A DNA stretch of 64,000 bases from Oecophyllibacter saccharovorans (GTDB taxonomy: Bacteria > Pseudomonadota > Alphaproteobacteria > Acetobacterales > Acetobacteraceae), in NCBI RefSeq assembly GCF_006542375.1, contig NZ_CP038143.1, positions 1,736,001-1,800,000 on the forward strand. Reading direction: 5' to 3'. This document shows, in pieces, positions 36,762-46,896 of the stretch (position 1 is its first letter; each line of letters starts with the position of its first letter). The position numbers and the translations under genes were made by a program. Below the pieces are notes generated by a model, which was not told where the DNA came from, did not search any database, and was given only the letters and a program-made list of their open reading frames with translations.

Positions 36762-37438
36762 TGCCGAGCTCCCTGAAAGCGGGCACCGGGCGCCTGGGCA
36801 TTATGGTCGGGCTGCGGGAAGAGGGGCGGCTGATCGAGCGCTTCTTTCCCCAGGCTGTCATTGCCCTCAGCCACGCCCATGAAGCAGGTGCGCGGCGCGC
36901 CCTGCAGCAGCTGCGCCAGGGGGGAGCGGAGGAGCTGCTCTCTTTCGGTTGTGCCGGGGGGCTGGATCCCGCGCTGAAACCGGGCACCATCCTGCTTGCC
37001 GACAGCGTCGTGGCGGGAGGAGAACGCCTGCCCAGCAGCGAGGGTCTCAGCAGGCAGTTTGATCTGGGCCGTGGCGTGATGCATGGCGCGATCGTTCACA
37101 GCCCGGTCATGGTCGGGGAGGTGGCGGAGAAACGTGCCCTGCATTCCCGCACAAAAGCGCTGGCGGTGGACATGGAAAGCGGGGTGGTGGCTCAGAGCGG
37201 CCTGCCATTTGCGGTATTGCGGGTCATCTGTGATGACGCCGCGCGTCCCCTGCCGCCGGCAGCCGCTTCAGGCCTGCGGGAAGGGCGGGTGTATCTGCCG
37301 GGCCTGCTGGGCTCGCTTGTGCGCCAGCCAGGCCAGATCGGGGCCCTGATGGCACTGGGGCGGGACGCGGCGCAGGCGCGTGCAAGCATGAAAACCTATC
37401 TTGAAAACCTGGCTGAATTACCGGCTAAGCGGCATTGA
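36761..37438 (+). CDS. hpnG: Hopanoid-associated phosphorylase HpnG
   Basis: Nucleoside-phosphorylase fold, 225 residues; in hopanoid producers it removes adenine from adenosylhopane to give the ribosyl side chain. Visible features: GIMVGLREEGRLI at the start, SFGCAGGLDP, VDMESGVVAQ and VICDDAARPLPP. Last gene of the operon. The partner HpnH (adenosylhopane synthase) is not in the window. Confidence 0.9.
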   Translation: MPSSLKAGTGRLGIMVGLREEGRLIERFFPQAVIALSHAHEAGARRALQQLRQGGAEELLSFGCAGGLDPALKPGTILLADSVVAGGERLPSSEGLSRQFDLGRGVMHGAIVHSPVMVGEVAEKRALHSRTKALAVDMESGVVAQSGLPFAVLRVICDDAARPLPPAAASGLREGRVYLPGLLGSLVRQPGQIGALMALGRDAAQARASMKTYLENLAELPAKRH

Positions 37439-37469
37439 ACAATCGTGCAGGAGTCAGGCCTGTTTCTGC

Positions 37470-37498
37470 TTGAATTCCGGTCATGATCTGATTACAGA
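37470..37498 (+). promoter_or_regulatory. Candidate sigma-70 promoter for rpsB-tsf
   Basis: TTGAAT and TACAGA are separated by 17 bases, about 135 bases before the rpsB start, leaving a leader of roughly 130 bases where S2 feedback control could act. No conserved leader structure was recognised. Confidence 0.45.
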
Positions 37499-37634
37499 AT
37501 ACCGTTGCTGTCGCGTTCTCAGCTGAGGAACGTGCAGTCATTTCGCACGCATGGCCGGTTATCCTGGTGTCCTGCTGCTTCTGCAGCCGGGCGTTCCATG
37601 CGGAGGTTGAACCAGAGAACAAGGTATTCATTTC

Positions 37635-38438
37635 ATGGCAATGCCAGAATTCACGATGCGCCAGCTCCTTGAAGCGGGTGTGCATTTCGGTCACCACACG
37701 CGCCGCTGGAATCCGTCCATGGCGCCTTACCTGTTCGGTGTGCGCAATCAGGTCCACATCATCGACCTGCAGCAGACCGTGCCGATGCTGGACCGGGCGC
37801 TCAAGCAGGTGCGCGATACCGTTGCGGCTGGCGGGCGCGTGCTGTTTGTGGGCACCAAGCGTGCGGCAGCCGAGCACATCGCTGATGCGGCCCAGCGCTG
37901 CGGGCAGTATTACGTCAACCATCGCTGGCTCGGCGGCATGCTGACGAACTGGAAGACCATCACGGGCTCCATCAAGCGCCTGCGCGCCATTGACGAGATG
38001 CTGGCCGGTGACACCGCAGGTCTGACCAAGAAGGAAATTCTCGACATCACGCGTGACCGCGAGAAGCTGGAACGTTCCCTGGGCGGCATCAAGGACATGG
38101 GCGGCCTGCCCAACCTGCTGTTCGTGATCGACACCAACAAGGAAAAACTGGCCGTTGAGGAAGCCAACAAGCTGGGCATTCCCGTGGTTGCCGTGCTCGA
38201 CAGCAACTCCGACCCCAAAGGCGTGGACTTCCCCATTCCGGGCAATGACGACGCTCTCCGCGCCATCGCGCTGTATTGCGACCTCGTGGCCGGCGCCGTG
38301 CTTGACGGCATCTCCGCCGAACTGGCCGCATCGGGCCAGGACCTGGGCGCCGCTGAGGAACTCGGCGCTGAAGCGCTGGTGGCGGAAGCCAAGGCGGAAA
38401 ATGCAGCTGAGATCGCTGCCAATACGGCAGGGGCCTGA
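37635..38438 (+). CDS. rpsB: 30S ribosomal protein S2
   Basis: Primary small-subunit protein of 267 residues. Begins [20 protein letters not shown] and contains [39 protein letters not shown] and the late [13 protein letters not shown]. The C-terminal 30 residues are an Ala/Glu-rich tail, common in alphaproteobacteria. tsf follows after 211 bases. Confidence 0.98.
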   Translation: MAMPEFTMRQLLEAGVHFGHHTRRWNPSMAPYLFGVRNQVHIIDLQQTVPMLDRALKQVRDTVAAGGRVLFVGTKRAAAEHIADAAQRCGQYYVNHRWLGGMLTNWKTITGSIKRLRAIDEMLAGDTAGLTKKEILDITRDREKLERSLGGIKDMGGLPNLLFVIDTNKEKLAVEEANKLGIPVVAVLDSNSDPKGVDFPIPGNDDALRAIALYCDLVAGAVLDGISAELAASGQDLGAAEELGAEALVAEAKAENAAEIAANTAGA

Positions 38439-38649
38439 AGCCTTACAAGGTTCTTTGGTTTCAGTCCGCGTTTTTGGGCTGGGGGTCTGTCAGGCGCCCA
38501 GCCCTCAGAAACAGGGAATCTCCTGCGCGGATTGATGGCTGATCGCCCCAGCCAGGCCCTGACCTGGCTCTGACGGAAATTTTGAAGAACACGGCTCTGC
38601 GGCTGCGGTAATCATCCCGGCCGCAGGCGTTTTGCAGGAAGGTGACAGA

Positions 38650-39558
38650 ATGGCACATATCACAGCCGTACAGGTGCGTGAGCTGCGCGAAGCGACAGGC
38701 GCAGGCATGATGGATTGCAAAAAGGCCCTGACTGAAAATGACGGGAAGATGCAGGACGCCATCGACTGGCTGCGCAAGAAGGGCCTTTCCGCCGCTGCCA
38801 AGAAGTCCGGTCGCGTGGCAGCTGAAGGCCTGGTCGGCGTGGCGGCTGACAAGAACCGCGCCGCCATGGTCGAAGTGAATGCCGAGACCGATTTCGTGGC
38901 CCGTAACGAAGCCTTCCAGGAAGCGGTGCAGCAGATCGCCCGTGCCGCGCTGCAGGTGGGCGAACCCACGCTCGAGAAGATCAATGCGGCCGTGCTGCCG
39001 TCCGGCCGGACCGTGGCTGATGAGCTGACCCATCTGATCGCCACCATCGGCGAGAACATGACCCTGCGCCGTGCGGCCGTGCTGAGCGTTCCCTCTGGCG
39101 TGGTGGCCAGCTACGTGCATGGTGCCCTGCGTGACGGTGTGGGACGCATCGGCGTGCTCGCTGCCCTCAAGGCGCCTGATGAGAGCGAAGCGATCACCAA
39201 TCTCGGCCGCCAGGTGGGCATGCACATTGCCGCTACCCGTCCGCAGGCCCTCAAGCGCAGCGATGTGGCCCCTGATGCGATCGAGCGCGAGCGTTCTGTG
39301 CTGCGCGAGCAGGCCAAGGCGTCCGGCAAGCCCGAGAACATCGTCGAGAAGATGATCGATGGCCGTATCCGCAAGTTCTATGAGGAAGTCGTTCTCCTGG
39401 AGCAGCTCTGGGTGCATGACAATGAGAGCAAGGTGGAAGACATCCTCAAGAAAGCCGGTGTGGAGATGACCGGTTTCGAGCGCTTCCAGCTTGGTGAAGG
39501 GGTCGAGAAGGAAGAGAACGACTTCGCGGCTGAAGTGGCGAAAGCTGCCGGCCACTGA
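38650..39558 (+). CDS. tsf: Elongation factor Ts
   Basis: Guanine-nucleotide exchange factor for EF-Tu. 302 residues from ATG 38650 (AGGAAGG upstream); a TTG 18 bases earlier is inside the ribosome-binding site. Signature [19 protein letters not shown], then [14 protein letters not shown] and [12 protein letters not shown]-terminal coiled-coil region present. Followed by an intrinsic terminator. Confidence 0.98.
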   Translation: MAHITAVQVRELREATGAGMMDCKKALTENDGKMQDAIDWLRKKGLSAAAKKSGRVAAEGLVGVAADKNRAAMVEVNAETDFVARNEAFQEAVQQIARAALQVGEPTLEKINAAVLPSGRTVADELTHLIATIGENMTLRRAAVLSVPSGVVASYVHGALRDGVGRIGVLAALKAPDESEAITNLGRQVGMHIAATRPQALKRSDVAPDAIERERSVLREQAKASGKPENIVEKMIDGRIRKFYEEVVLLEQLWVHDNESKVEDILKKAGVEMTGFERFQLGEGVEKEENDFAAEVAKAAGH

Positions 39559-39639
39559 AGTGACGGTCTGAGGGAGGAGAAAAGCGTTTTTCCAGCTGGA
39601 AAGCGTTGAGGATTCCCTGCTCTTGCGATCCGTTTTCAA

Positions 39640-39669
39640 GGCTCCCATCCTGGTGGTGGGAGCCTTTTT
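39640..39669 (+). terminator. Rho-independent terminator after tsf
   Basis: GGCTCCCA and TGGGAGCC form an 8-base stem with further G-C pairing possible inside the loop, followed by five T's. It ends the rpsB-tsf unit 80 bases past the stop and separates it from recO. Confidence 0.8.
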
Positions 39670-39746
39670 GTCTGTCAGGCAAAGCAGAAAAGGAGCAGCC
39701 TGCTGTCTGCCAGCACGGTGCGTGGAAGCAGGGTGGAGAAAGCGAC

Positions 39747-40532
39747 ATGATCGAATGGGAAGCACCGGCTGTCGTTGTGAACACGGCGCTGCAGGGAGAG
39801 GGCAGTCTCCTGGCCACGGTTCTGACAGGCGGGCAGGGCCTGCGGCGCGGGTTGGTCTATGGCGGGCAGTCGCGCCGCCAGCGTGGCTGCTGGGAGCTGG
39901 GCACGATCGTGGTGGCGCGCTGGCAGGCGCGCCTGCCGGACCAGCTGGGCCGGCTGTCTGCTGAACCGGTCCGCTTTCCGGCAGCCTCTCTGCTGTCTCA
40001 GCCGCTTTCTCTGGCCCTGCTCAGGAGTGCGTGCACCCTGGCTGCTGAGACCCTGCCTGAAAAGGAGCCGTGCCCGGAGGTCTTTGAGGGATTGGTCGGT
40101 CTGCTGGGTGCGTTGACAGTCAATCCCCAGTCGCCGCCTGTGGCCGATTACCTGCGCTGGGAGCTGATCTTGCTGCAGACGCTGGGCTACGGTCTGTCGC
40201 TTGGGGCCTGTGCGGTCACAGGCGCGCAGGCGGGGCTGGCCTATGTTTCACCCAAAAGCGGATGCGCGGTGACCGATGAGGGCGCCGGTCCCTGGCGCGC
40301 GCGCCTGCTGCCGCTGCCGGGTTTTCTCACAGCTGAGGCGGGAAGTCTGGAAACTGACGGTCAGGAAAATGAGCCCCGACAGGCAGAAGGGTCGGCGCAG
40401 GCCTGGCTTGAGGGTCTGCAGCTGACGGGCCATTTTCTGCAGCGCGCCGTTTTTGACACTTTCCACCGCCCCCTGCCTGCAGCCCGCGCCCTGCTGGAAC
40501 AGCGCCTGGTGCGCCTGGCGCAGGTTTCCTGA
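39747..40532 (+). CDS. recO: DNA repair protein RecO
   Basis: Recombination mediator that helps load RecA in the RecFOR pathway. 261 residues from ATG 39747 (GGTGGAGAA upstream). The N-terminal OB fold shows VVVNTALQGEGSLLATVL and GLRRGLVYGGQSR; the helical part has YLRWELILLQTLGYGLSL, CAVTGAQAGLAYVSPKSG with two Cys in the usual zinc-site region, and HFLQRAVFDTFHRPLPAAR. Low absolute similarity is normal for RecO; the pattern is convincing. Confidence 0.9.
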   Translation: MIEWEAPAVVVNTALQGEGSLLATVLTGGQGLRRGLVYGGQSRRQRGCWELGTIVVARWQARLPDQLGRLSAEPVRFPAASLLSQPLSLALLRSACTLAAETLPEKEPCPEVFEGLVGLLGALTVNPQSPPVADYLRWELILLQTLGYGLSLGACAVTGAQAGLAYVSPKSGCAVTDEGAGPWRARLLPLPGFLTAEAGSLETDGQENEPRQAEGSAQAWLEGLQLTGHFLQRAVFDTFHRPLPAARALLEQRLVRLAQVS

Positions 40533-40602
40533 AGGGTCAGCGCTTCAGAGGCCGTGCAATGCTGGACAAAAGCGAAGGGAGTGTGGCTAACTTTCCAGCT
40601 TC

Positions 40603-42846
40603 ATGAGTGAAAGAAACAAGACAATGACTGCTGCCGAGCCAGCCGGGGGCCTGCCTGCCGGTCTGATTGAAGACACGCGCCTCGTTGATGCGCTGAGCGA
40701 GCGGTACATGGCCTATGCCATGTCCACGATCATGTCGCGCTCCCTGCCGGACGTGCGCGACGGTCTCAAACCGGTGCACCGGCGGCTGCTTTATGCCATG
40801 CAGCAGCTCAAGCTTGACCCGAATTCCGGCTTCAAGAAATGCGCGCGCGTTGTGGGCGACGTCATCGGCAAGTTCCATCCGCATGGCGACGTGTCGGTTT
40901 ATGAAGCCCTGGTGCGTCTGGCCCAGATCTTCGCCGCCCGCTATCCGCTGGTGGAAGGGCAGGGCAATTTCGGCTCGGTGGACGGCGATGGCGCTGCCGC
41001 CATGCGGTATACGGAAAGCCGCCTGACGGAAACGGCCAGCGTCATGCTGGCGGGTCTTGAAGACAATGGCGTTGATTTCCGCCCGACCTATGACAATGAA
41101 GACCAGGAACCCGTGGTTCTGCCGGGCCTGTTTCCCAACCTGCTGGCCAATGGGGCGGCGGGGATCGCTGTCGGCATGGCAACGAACATTCCCCCCCATA
41201 ACGCGGTGGAGCTTTACCGTGCGGCCCGTCTGCTGATCGACAGGCCGGACGCCACGACGGCCGAGCTGGTGGCCCTGCTGCCCGGGCCTGACTTTCCGAC
41301 GGGCGGTCAGCTCGTTGAAGACCAGGCGACGGTGGTTGAGGCTTACGAGACCGGTCGCGGCAGTTTCCGGCTGAGGGCGCGCTGGCATGTGGAGCGCCTC
41401 AAGGGCGGGGCCTGGCAGATCATCGTGACGGAAATTCCCTATCAGCTCCAGAAATCCCGTCTGATTGAGCAGATCGCCGCGGAGATGGAGAAGCGCAAGC
41501 TGCCTCTGCTGGCCGACGTGCGCGATGAAAGCACCACCGATATCCGCCTCGTTCTCGAACCCCGCAGCCGCAGCACGGATCCTGAAGTCCTGATGGAAAC
41601 GCTGTTCCGCCAGACAGCGCTGGAAAACAGGTTCAGCCTGAACATGAATGTGCTCGGGGCTGACGGGGTGCCGGCGGTCATGTCGCTCAAGCAGGTGCTG
41701 CAGGCGTGGCTTGTGCATGTGCATGACGTGCTGGTGCGCCGGTCCGAGCATCGTCTGGAGGCAGTGCGCAAAAGGCTGGAAATCCTCGACGGCTTCCTGC
41801 TGGTCTATCTCAACCTGGATGAAGTCATCCGCATCATCCGCGAGGAGGATGAGCCAAAGCCGGCCATGCAGAAGACGTTCGGCCTGACCGAGCTGCAGGC
41901 GGAATACGTGCTGAACATGCGCCTGCGTTCCCTGCGGCGGCTGGAAGAGGAAGCCCTGCGCAAGGAACGTGCGGCACTGGGGCGTGAAGAGGACGGTCTG
42001 GTGCGCCTGCTGGGCTCCGACAAAAGGCGCTGGAAGCGGGTGAGTGATGATCTGGCGGCGTTTGAAAAACGCTTTGCAGCCTTGCCGGGTGGTGAGCGGC
42101 TGACCCAGATCACCGAAGCGCCCAAAGAGATTGATACCTCTGCAGCTCTGGAGGTGGACCGCGAGCCCCTGACGGTTCTCCTGTCGCGCGAAGGCTGGAT
42201 CAGGGCCGTCAAGGGGCACGGGCTGGAGGCAGCCTCGCATCGTTTCAAGGAAGGCGACGGGCCTGCCTTTGCCGTGGAATGCCAGAGCACGGAACGTCTG
42301 TGCCTAATGGGAAGCGGCGGGCGCGCTTTCACGCTCAAGGCGGCTGACCTGCCGCGCGGGCGTGGTTTCGGCCAGCCGGTGCGCACCCTGGCTGACCTCC
42401 CGGTTGAAGAAACGGTGGTCAGTCTGTTCGGGCTGCAGGAGGACGGGAAATGGATTCTGACCTCCCGGCAGGGGCGGGGGTTTCAGGTGACAGCCGCGAA
42501 TCTGGGGGCAGAAAAGAGAACCGGGCGGCAGATCTTCAATCTCAAGCCCGGCGATGCGCTGCTGAGCTGCCTGCCTGCTGCCGGCACGCATGTGCTGTGC
42601 CTGGGAGAAAACAAGAAAGCCCTGATATTTCCGAGCGAGCAGATCCCCGAAATGACCCGCGGTGCTGGCGTGGCGTTTCAGAAGCTGGGGGAAAGTGCCC
42701 TCAGGGAGGTCAGGACGCTGACCTTTGAGGAAGGCCTGCAGTGGCGGGAAGGCCAGCGCCTCCGCCCGGCGCGGGACCTTGAGCCGCTTCTGGGGCGCCG
42801 CGGGGCGGCAGGCAGAATGGCGCCGCAGTGGATGCTCCGCAAATAG
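40603..42846 (+). CDS. parC: DNA topoisomerase IV subunit A
   Basis: Decatenating type II topoisomerase, cleavage subunit. 747 residues. Winged-helix/tower region with [45 protein letters not shown], and the catalytic Tyr in [10 protein letters not shown]. The C-terminal beta-propeller is shorter than in GyrA and lacks a clear GyrA box, which favours ParC. ATG 40603 has no clear ribosome-binding site; ATG 40624 is an alternative with little effect. Confidence 0.95.
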   Translation: MSERNKTMTAAEPAGGLPAGLIEDTRLVDALSERYMAYAMSTIMSRSLPDVRDGLKPVHRRLLYAMQQLKLDPNSGFKKCARVVGDVIGKFHPHGDVSVYEALVRLAQIFAARYPLVEGQGNFGSVDGDGAAAMRYTESRLTETASVMLAGLEDNGVDFRPTYDNEDQEPVVLPGLFPNLLANGAAGIAVGMATNIPPHNAVELYRAARLLIDRPDATTAELVALLPGPDFPTGGQLVEDQATVVEAYETGRGSFRLRARWHVERLKGGAWQIIVTEIPYQLQKSRLIEQIAAEMEKRKLPLLADVRDESTTDIRLVLEPRSRSTDPEVLMETLFRQTALENRFSLNMNVLGADGVPAVMSLKQVLQAWLVHVHDVLVRRSEHRLEAVRKRLEILDGFLLVYLNLDEVIRIIREEDEPKPAMQKTFGLTELQAEYVLNMRLRSLRRLEEEALRKERAALGREEDGLVRLLGSDKRRWKRVSDDLAAFEKRFAALPGGERLTQITEAPKEIDTSAALEVDREPLTVLLSREGWIRAVKGHGLEAASHRFKEGDGPAFAVECQSTERLCLMGSGGRAFTLKAADLPRGRGFGQPVRTLADLPVEETVVSLFGLQEDGKWILTSRQGRGFQVTAANLGAEKRTGRQIFNLKPGDALLSCLPAAGTHVLCLGENKKALIFPSEQIPEMTRGAGVAFQKLGESALREVRTLTFEEGLQWREGQRLRPARDLEPLLGRRGAAGRMAPQWMLRK

Positions 42847-42885
42847 CGCCCTTGCAGGGCGAAGAACGCGTGGAGGAGGCACACC

Positions 42886-44304
42886 ATGCTGTCCATGAAC
42901 TGGTCCCAGTCGGCTTTTCTGTTCGTGATCGTGCAGATCGTCCTGGCTGTGTGTGTTACAGGGCACGTGCTTCTGACAAAGCGCGATACTTCAGCCGCGA
43001 CAGGCTGGATCGGCATCTGCTGGCTGCTGCCGGTTTTCGGGTCGCTGCTATATCTCATGTTCGGCATCAACCGCGTGCAGCGGCGCGGGCAGAAGATGCT
43101 GGCTGCCGACACGCTGCCCCTCAACCCTGAGCTGGAAGCGCTGCGCTGTGAGCCGCCCGGGCCCATGCAGCCCCTGGGGCACATGCTCGACCGCCTGACT
43201 GACCGCCAGCTGCTGCGCGGCAACAGCATCCGCTGCCTGCACAATGGCGACCAAGCCTATCCCGCCATGCTCGCAGCCATTGCCCAGGCCCAGCATTCGG
43301 TCCTGCTGAGTTCCTATATTTTCCGCGATGACAGGGTGGGGCAGGCTTTCATCGGGGCCCTGGCTGAGGCCCACAGGCGCGGTGTCGAGGTCCGGGTGCT
43401 GGTGGACGGCATCGGCAGCGGCTATTTCTATTGTCCCACGCAACGCGCCCTGAAACGGGCCGGCGTGCCTTGCGCCCGTTTCATGCACTCCTTCTGGCCC
43501 TGGCGCATGGCCTTCATCAATCTGCGCAACCATCGCAAGATCCTGGTCGTGGACGGCCATACAGGCTTCATGGGGGGGCTCAACATCGCCGCCCAGAATG
43601 TCCTCTCCCAACCGAGTGCCCATCCGGTGGCAGACACGCATTTCCAGCTGGAAGGGCCGGTTGTGGAGCAGCTGGCCGATGCTTTCACGCGGGACTGGGC
43701 CTTTACGACCGGCGAGGAACTGCAGGGAAAGAAGTTCTTTCCTCCCACGGAAATCCGGGGAGAGATACCTGCGCGCATCGTGACCTCGGCGCCGGATGCC
43801 GATATGGAGAAGATCGAATACACCATGCTGCAGGCCATCATCCTGGCCCGCAGGAACGTGTGTTTCATGACGCCGTATTTCATTCCTGACGGCCGCTTTG
43901 CCACCGAGCTGGGCCTGGCGGCGCTGCGGGGGGTGCGGGTGGATATCGTGGTGCCGCATCACAGCAACCATCCTATCATCGACTGGGCCCGCAATGGGTG
44001 CCTTGAACCTTTGGTGGAAGTGGGTTGCCATATCTGGCTGGCGCCACCGCCTTTCAATCATTCCAAGCTGATGGTGGTGGACGGCAGCTGGAGTTTCGTC
44101 GGCAGTGCCAACCTCGACAGGCGTTCGCTGCGGCTCAATTTCGAGATCAACATGGCCCTGTATGATGTGCCACTGGCCGAGGGGCTGGAAGCCTTCATGG
44201 CGAGCCACCGCGGCCACGAGCTGACGCTTCAGGAACTCAGGGAGTGGTCACTGGCCGAGCGGCTGCGTAACGCAGCTGTGCGTCTGTTGCTGCCTTATCT
44301 GTAA
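42886..44304 (+). CDS. cls: Cardiolipin synthase
   Basis: Membrane-bound phospholipase-D-type enzyme making cardiolipin from phosphatidylglycerol. Two N-terminal membrane segments, then two HKD motifs: NHRKILVVDGHTGFMGG and NHSKLMVVDGSWSFVGSANLD. 472 residues, typical. A strong GGAGGAGG precedes the ATG. Its last 68 bases overlap the 3' end of the convergent gene on the other strand. Confidence 0.95.
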   Translation: MLSMNWSQSAFLFVIVQIVLAVCVTGHVLLTKRDTSAATGWIGICWLLPVFGSLLYLMFGINRVQRRGQKMLAADTLPLNPELEALRCEPPGPMQPLGHMLDRLTDRQLLRGNSIRCLHNGDQAYPAMLAAIAQAQHSVLLSSYIFRDDRVGQAFIGALAEAHRRGVEVRVLVDGIGSGYFYCPTQRALKRAGVPCARFMHSFWPWRMAFINLRNHRKILVVDGHTGFMGGLNIAAQNVLSQPSAHPVADTHFQLEGPVVEQLADAFTRDWAFTTGEELQGKKFFPPTEIRGEIPARIVTSAPDADMEKIEYTMLQAIILARRNVCFMTPYFIPDGRFATELGLAALRGVRVDIVVPHHSNHPIIDWARNGCLEPLVEVGCHIWLAPPPFNHSKLMVVDGSWSFVGSANLDRRSLRLNFEINMALYDVPLAEGLEAFMASHRGHELTLQELREWSLAERLRNAAVRLLLPYL

Positions 44305-45019
44305 AATCGGCGATCGGCGTACTGTCCTGAGGGTCTGTCTCCTGAAAGGACGACGCGGACAGGGGCTGGGCATTTGGCACAAGCGTCACCGCGATGGCGC
44401 GATGGTCGGAGCCGAAGCGGGGCAGCACCCGGCAGCTGACGGGCCTGAAGCCCCTGACCAGGCAGCGGTCGAGGCGGAGCGGGACGCGATTGAGCAGGCG
44501 ATGCGTTTTGGCGCGTGGGCCGACATCGCGGAAATGCCGCAGCCACACAGGCCCCACCTGGTTGAAGTCCCCCATGATGATGGCCTGGTCCGTCAGTGAA
44601 TCCCGGATGGTGCGGAGCTGGCGGCGATTGAGCAGCTGGCCGTGCGACAGATGTACGTTCGCAATGGAAAAAACGCCGAACCGGGGGTCGTCAAATCGCA
44701 GGACCTGGGCATTGCGACGCACGAAGAGGCCGGGCGGCAGAGGGGCCAGGTGGGGGGTGCAGGCCAGAGGCAGCCGGCTCCAGCATGCCGTGCCATGCGC
44801 ACGACCCGGCAGGGTGGCCCTGGCGTAGCTGCCCGGTATCTCCTGCGGCAGCGCGTCCATGAAAGAGCGGACCTCCTGCATGAGCAGAATATCGGGCTGC
44901 ATGGTCTCGATCAGCAGTTTCACTTCTTCCAGGCTTGCCCCGCCTGCATGCAGCAGGTTCCAGCTGATCACGCGCAGGCGGGGCTGGGCAGCAGAGACAG
45001 AGGGAGCTGAAAGCGTCAT
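44237..45019 (-). CDS. Endonuclease/exonuclease/phosphatase family protein
   Basis: EEP-fold metal-dependent hydrolase, 260 residues from ATG 45019. Motifs: VISWNLLHAGG, LMQEVRSF (metal Glu), NVHLSHGQLLN, MGDFNQ, and C-terminal FGSDHRAIAVTL (catalytic His). No signal peptide. Substrate unknown: the fold covers nucleases, lipid and sugar phosphatases. Upstream TTG 45094 keeps the frame open, but the extension is not conserved-looking. It overlaps cls 3' to 3', and its own leader contains a short inverted repeat. Confidence 0.85.
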   Translation of the reverse strand: MTLSAPSVSAAQPRLRVISWNLLHAGGASLEEVKLLIETMQPDILLMQEVRSFMDALPQEIPGSYARATLPGRAHGTACWSRLPLACTPHLAPLPPGLFVRRNAQVLRFDDPRFGVFSIANVHLSHGQLLNRRQLRTIRDSLTDQAIIMGDFNQVGPVWLRHFRDVGPRAKTHRLLNRVPLRLDRCLVRGFRPVSCRVLPRFGSDHRAIAVTLVPNAQPLSASSFQETDPQDSTPIADFTDKAATDAQLRYAAARPVTTP

Positions 45020-45119
45020 GGCAGGAAAGAGCCAGGGTCCGTGTAGGTTGCGTGAGACAGATTGCGGAGAAACCGCCGCGGAAGAGTATAACAAGGTGCC
45101 AGAAACCGCCTGAGGTCAA

Positions 45120-45140
45120 TTGAAAAGAACGGCTTTTCAA
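45120..45140. repeat. Inverted repeat between comM and the EEP gene
   Basis: TTGAAAAG and CTTTTCAA are perfect inverted arms around a 5-base loop (AACGG). It could be a weak comM terminator on the minus strand, but a T tract is not convincing, or an operator for the EEP gene. Confidence 0.35.
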
Positions 45141-45230
45141 ACCTTAAATTTAGCTAAGGTGGGTCTCTGAACACGCTCAGGAACACAAGGAAACGGATGG
45201 TCCCTTCAATGCCTGGAACCTTTCGGAGCT

Positions 45231-46745
45231 CTAAAAATCCCGTAGGCGGTAACTCAGCGCTTCGGCCACATGGGCGCGCTGGATGGCCTCACTTTCTGCC
45301 AGATCGGCGATCGTGCGCGCCACACGCAGCAGGCGTGTGATGCCCCGGTTGGAAAGCCGCAGTCGCTCAGCGGCCTTTTCAGCCAGGAGCTGTGCGTCTT
45401 CCTCCATGCTGAAGCTGTCGGGAGAGGCCTGGGCATTGGCCACACCCTGGCGCTCGATCTGGCGCAGTCGCGCTTTTTCCGCCCGCCTGCGCACGCTGGC
45501 GCTTGCCTCGCCTTTGGGGGCCCGGCTGATCTCGAGCGGGGAAAGGGGGCGGATCTCAACGCGCAGGTCGATCCGGTCCAGCATGGGCCCTGAGATGCGG
45601 GAAGAATAGTCCTCAGCGCATCGGGGCGCCTTGCGGCAGGCGCGTTCCGGGTCGCCCAGATAACCGCAGCGGCAGGGGTTCATCGCGGCGATGAACTGAA
45701 AGCGGGCAGGATAGGTCCTGTGGCTGGCAGCGCGGGCGATGGAGACGGTTCCGCTCTCCAGGGGCTGGCGCAGGGATTCCAGGGCGCTGCGGGCAAACTC
45801 CGGCAGCTCATCGAGAAACAGGACACCGTTATGGGCGAGGCTGACTTCTCCCGGTCTTGCCTTGCTTCCCCCGCCGACGAGGGAGGCCAGGCTGGCGTTG
45901 TGATGGGGCGCACGGTAAGGCGGGCGCACGACCAGCTGGCCTGGCGGCAGCTGCCCGCTGATGCTGTGGATCTGGCTGGTTTCAAGAATCTCTTCACGCG
46001 TCAGATCAGGCAGGATCCCGGGCAGGCGGCTTGCCAGCATGGATTTGCCGGCTCCAGGCGGGCCTGTCATCAGCAGGGAATGACCGCCTGCCGCCACGAT
46101 CTCCAGCACCCGCCGCCCCACTTCCATGCCTTTGACGTCCGCAAGGTCAGGGCCGTAATCGGGTTCCTGCAGTTCCGGCATGGCAACGGGTGTGAGAACC
46201 TGGTCGCCGCGGAAATGGGCAATCAGGGCCAGCAGGGAAGGGGCTGCGAGAATATCCAGGTCGGGATGGCCCCAGCGCGCTTCTGGTCCCTGGCTTGCGG
46301 GACAGATCAAACCGATTTCCTGGGCAGCCGCGCCGAGAGCTGCGCACAGAACGCCGTTAACCGGATTAATGCGACCATCCAGCGAGACTTCGCCGATCGC
46401 AGCGTAAGCAGCAGCGGCTTCGGCAGGCACGACATTCATGGCCACGAGCAGCCCGAGCGCAATCGCCAGGTCGAAATGCGCGCCTTCCTTGGGGAGATCG
46501 GCAGGCGTGAGATTGACCAGGATACGCTTTGGCGGCAGGGCCAGGCCCATGGCACCCAGAGCAGCGCGCACCCGCTCGCGCGCTTCCCCCACCGCCTTGT
46601 CGGCCATGCCGACCACCAGAAAAGAGGGCAGTCCGCTTGCAACCTGCACTTCCACCGTCACCGGGACGGCCTCAATGCCGGCAAAGGCAAAGCTCTGGAT
46701 ACGTGCGAGGGCAGGACCAGTGGCTGGCTGTGGCGGGGTGGTCAT
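45231..46745 (-). CDS. comM: YifB/ComM family Mg chelatase-like AAA ATPase
   Basis: Hexameric AAA+ motor; characterised ComM promotes branch migration during natural transformation. 504 residues from ATG 46745 (GAGG upstream). N-terminal Lon-protease-like fold domain (IQSFAFAGIEAVPVTVEVQ, KRILVNLTPADLPKEG), Walker A TGPPGAGKSMLA, Walker B VLFLDELPEF, and a C-terminal domain with the zinc-like NPCRCGYLGDPERAC and the helical RLSNRGITRLLRVARTIADL. Typical length and layout. Confidence 0.93.
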   Translation of the reverse strand: MTTPPQPATGPALARIQSFAFAGIEAVPVTVEVQVASGLPSFLVVGMADKAVGEARERVRAALGAMGLALPPKRILVNLTPADLPKEGAHFDLAIALGLLVAMNVVPAEAAAAYAAIGEVSLDGRINPVNGVLCAALGAAAQEIGLICPASQGPEARWGHPDLDILAAPSLLALIAHFRGDQVLTPVAMPELQEPDYGPDLADVKGMEVGRRVLEIVAAGGHSLLMTGPPGAGKSMLASRLPGILPDLTREEILETSQIHSISGQLPPGQLVVRPPYRAPHHNASLASLVGGGSKARPGEVSLAHNGVLFLDELPEFARSALESLRQPLESGTVSIARAASHRTYPARFQFIAAMNPCRCGYLGDPERACRKAPRCAEDYSSRISGPMLDRIDLRVEIRPLSPLEISRAPKGEASASVRRRAEKARLRQIERQGVANAQASPDSFSMEEDAQLLAEKAAERLRLSNRGITRLLRVARTIADLAESEAIQRAHVAEALSYRLRDF

Positions 46746-46896
46746 GAGGCCTCTTGAGGCTGGAGACTGTTTGGGAAAAAAGCGCACAAGCCGTCAGATG
46801 ACGGGACGGGGCATTGTAGAGGCGTGCAAACAGTCCCGCCAAGTCTCAACCCTCAGTGAAAAGACCGGGGGGCTGAAAATCCTTGGGAAGACCCAC

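Noticed and set aside
37439-37634. Conserved rpsB leader riboregulator
   Set aside because: The leader has room for one, but I could not identify a conserved fold; only a plausible promoter is reported.
40537-42240. A 567-codon open frame antisense to parC
   Set aside because: Shadow frame; the sense strand encodes an unmistakable ParC with catalytic Tyr.
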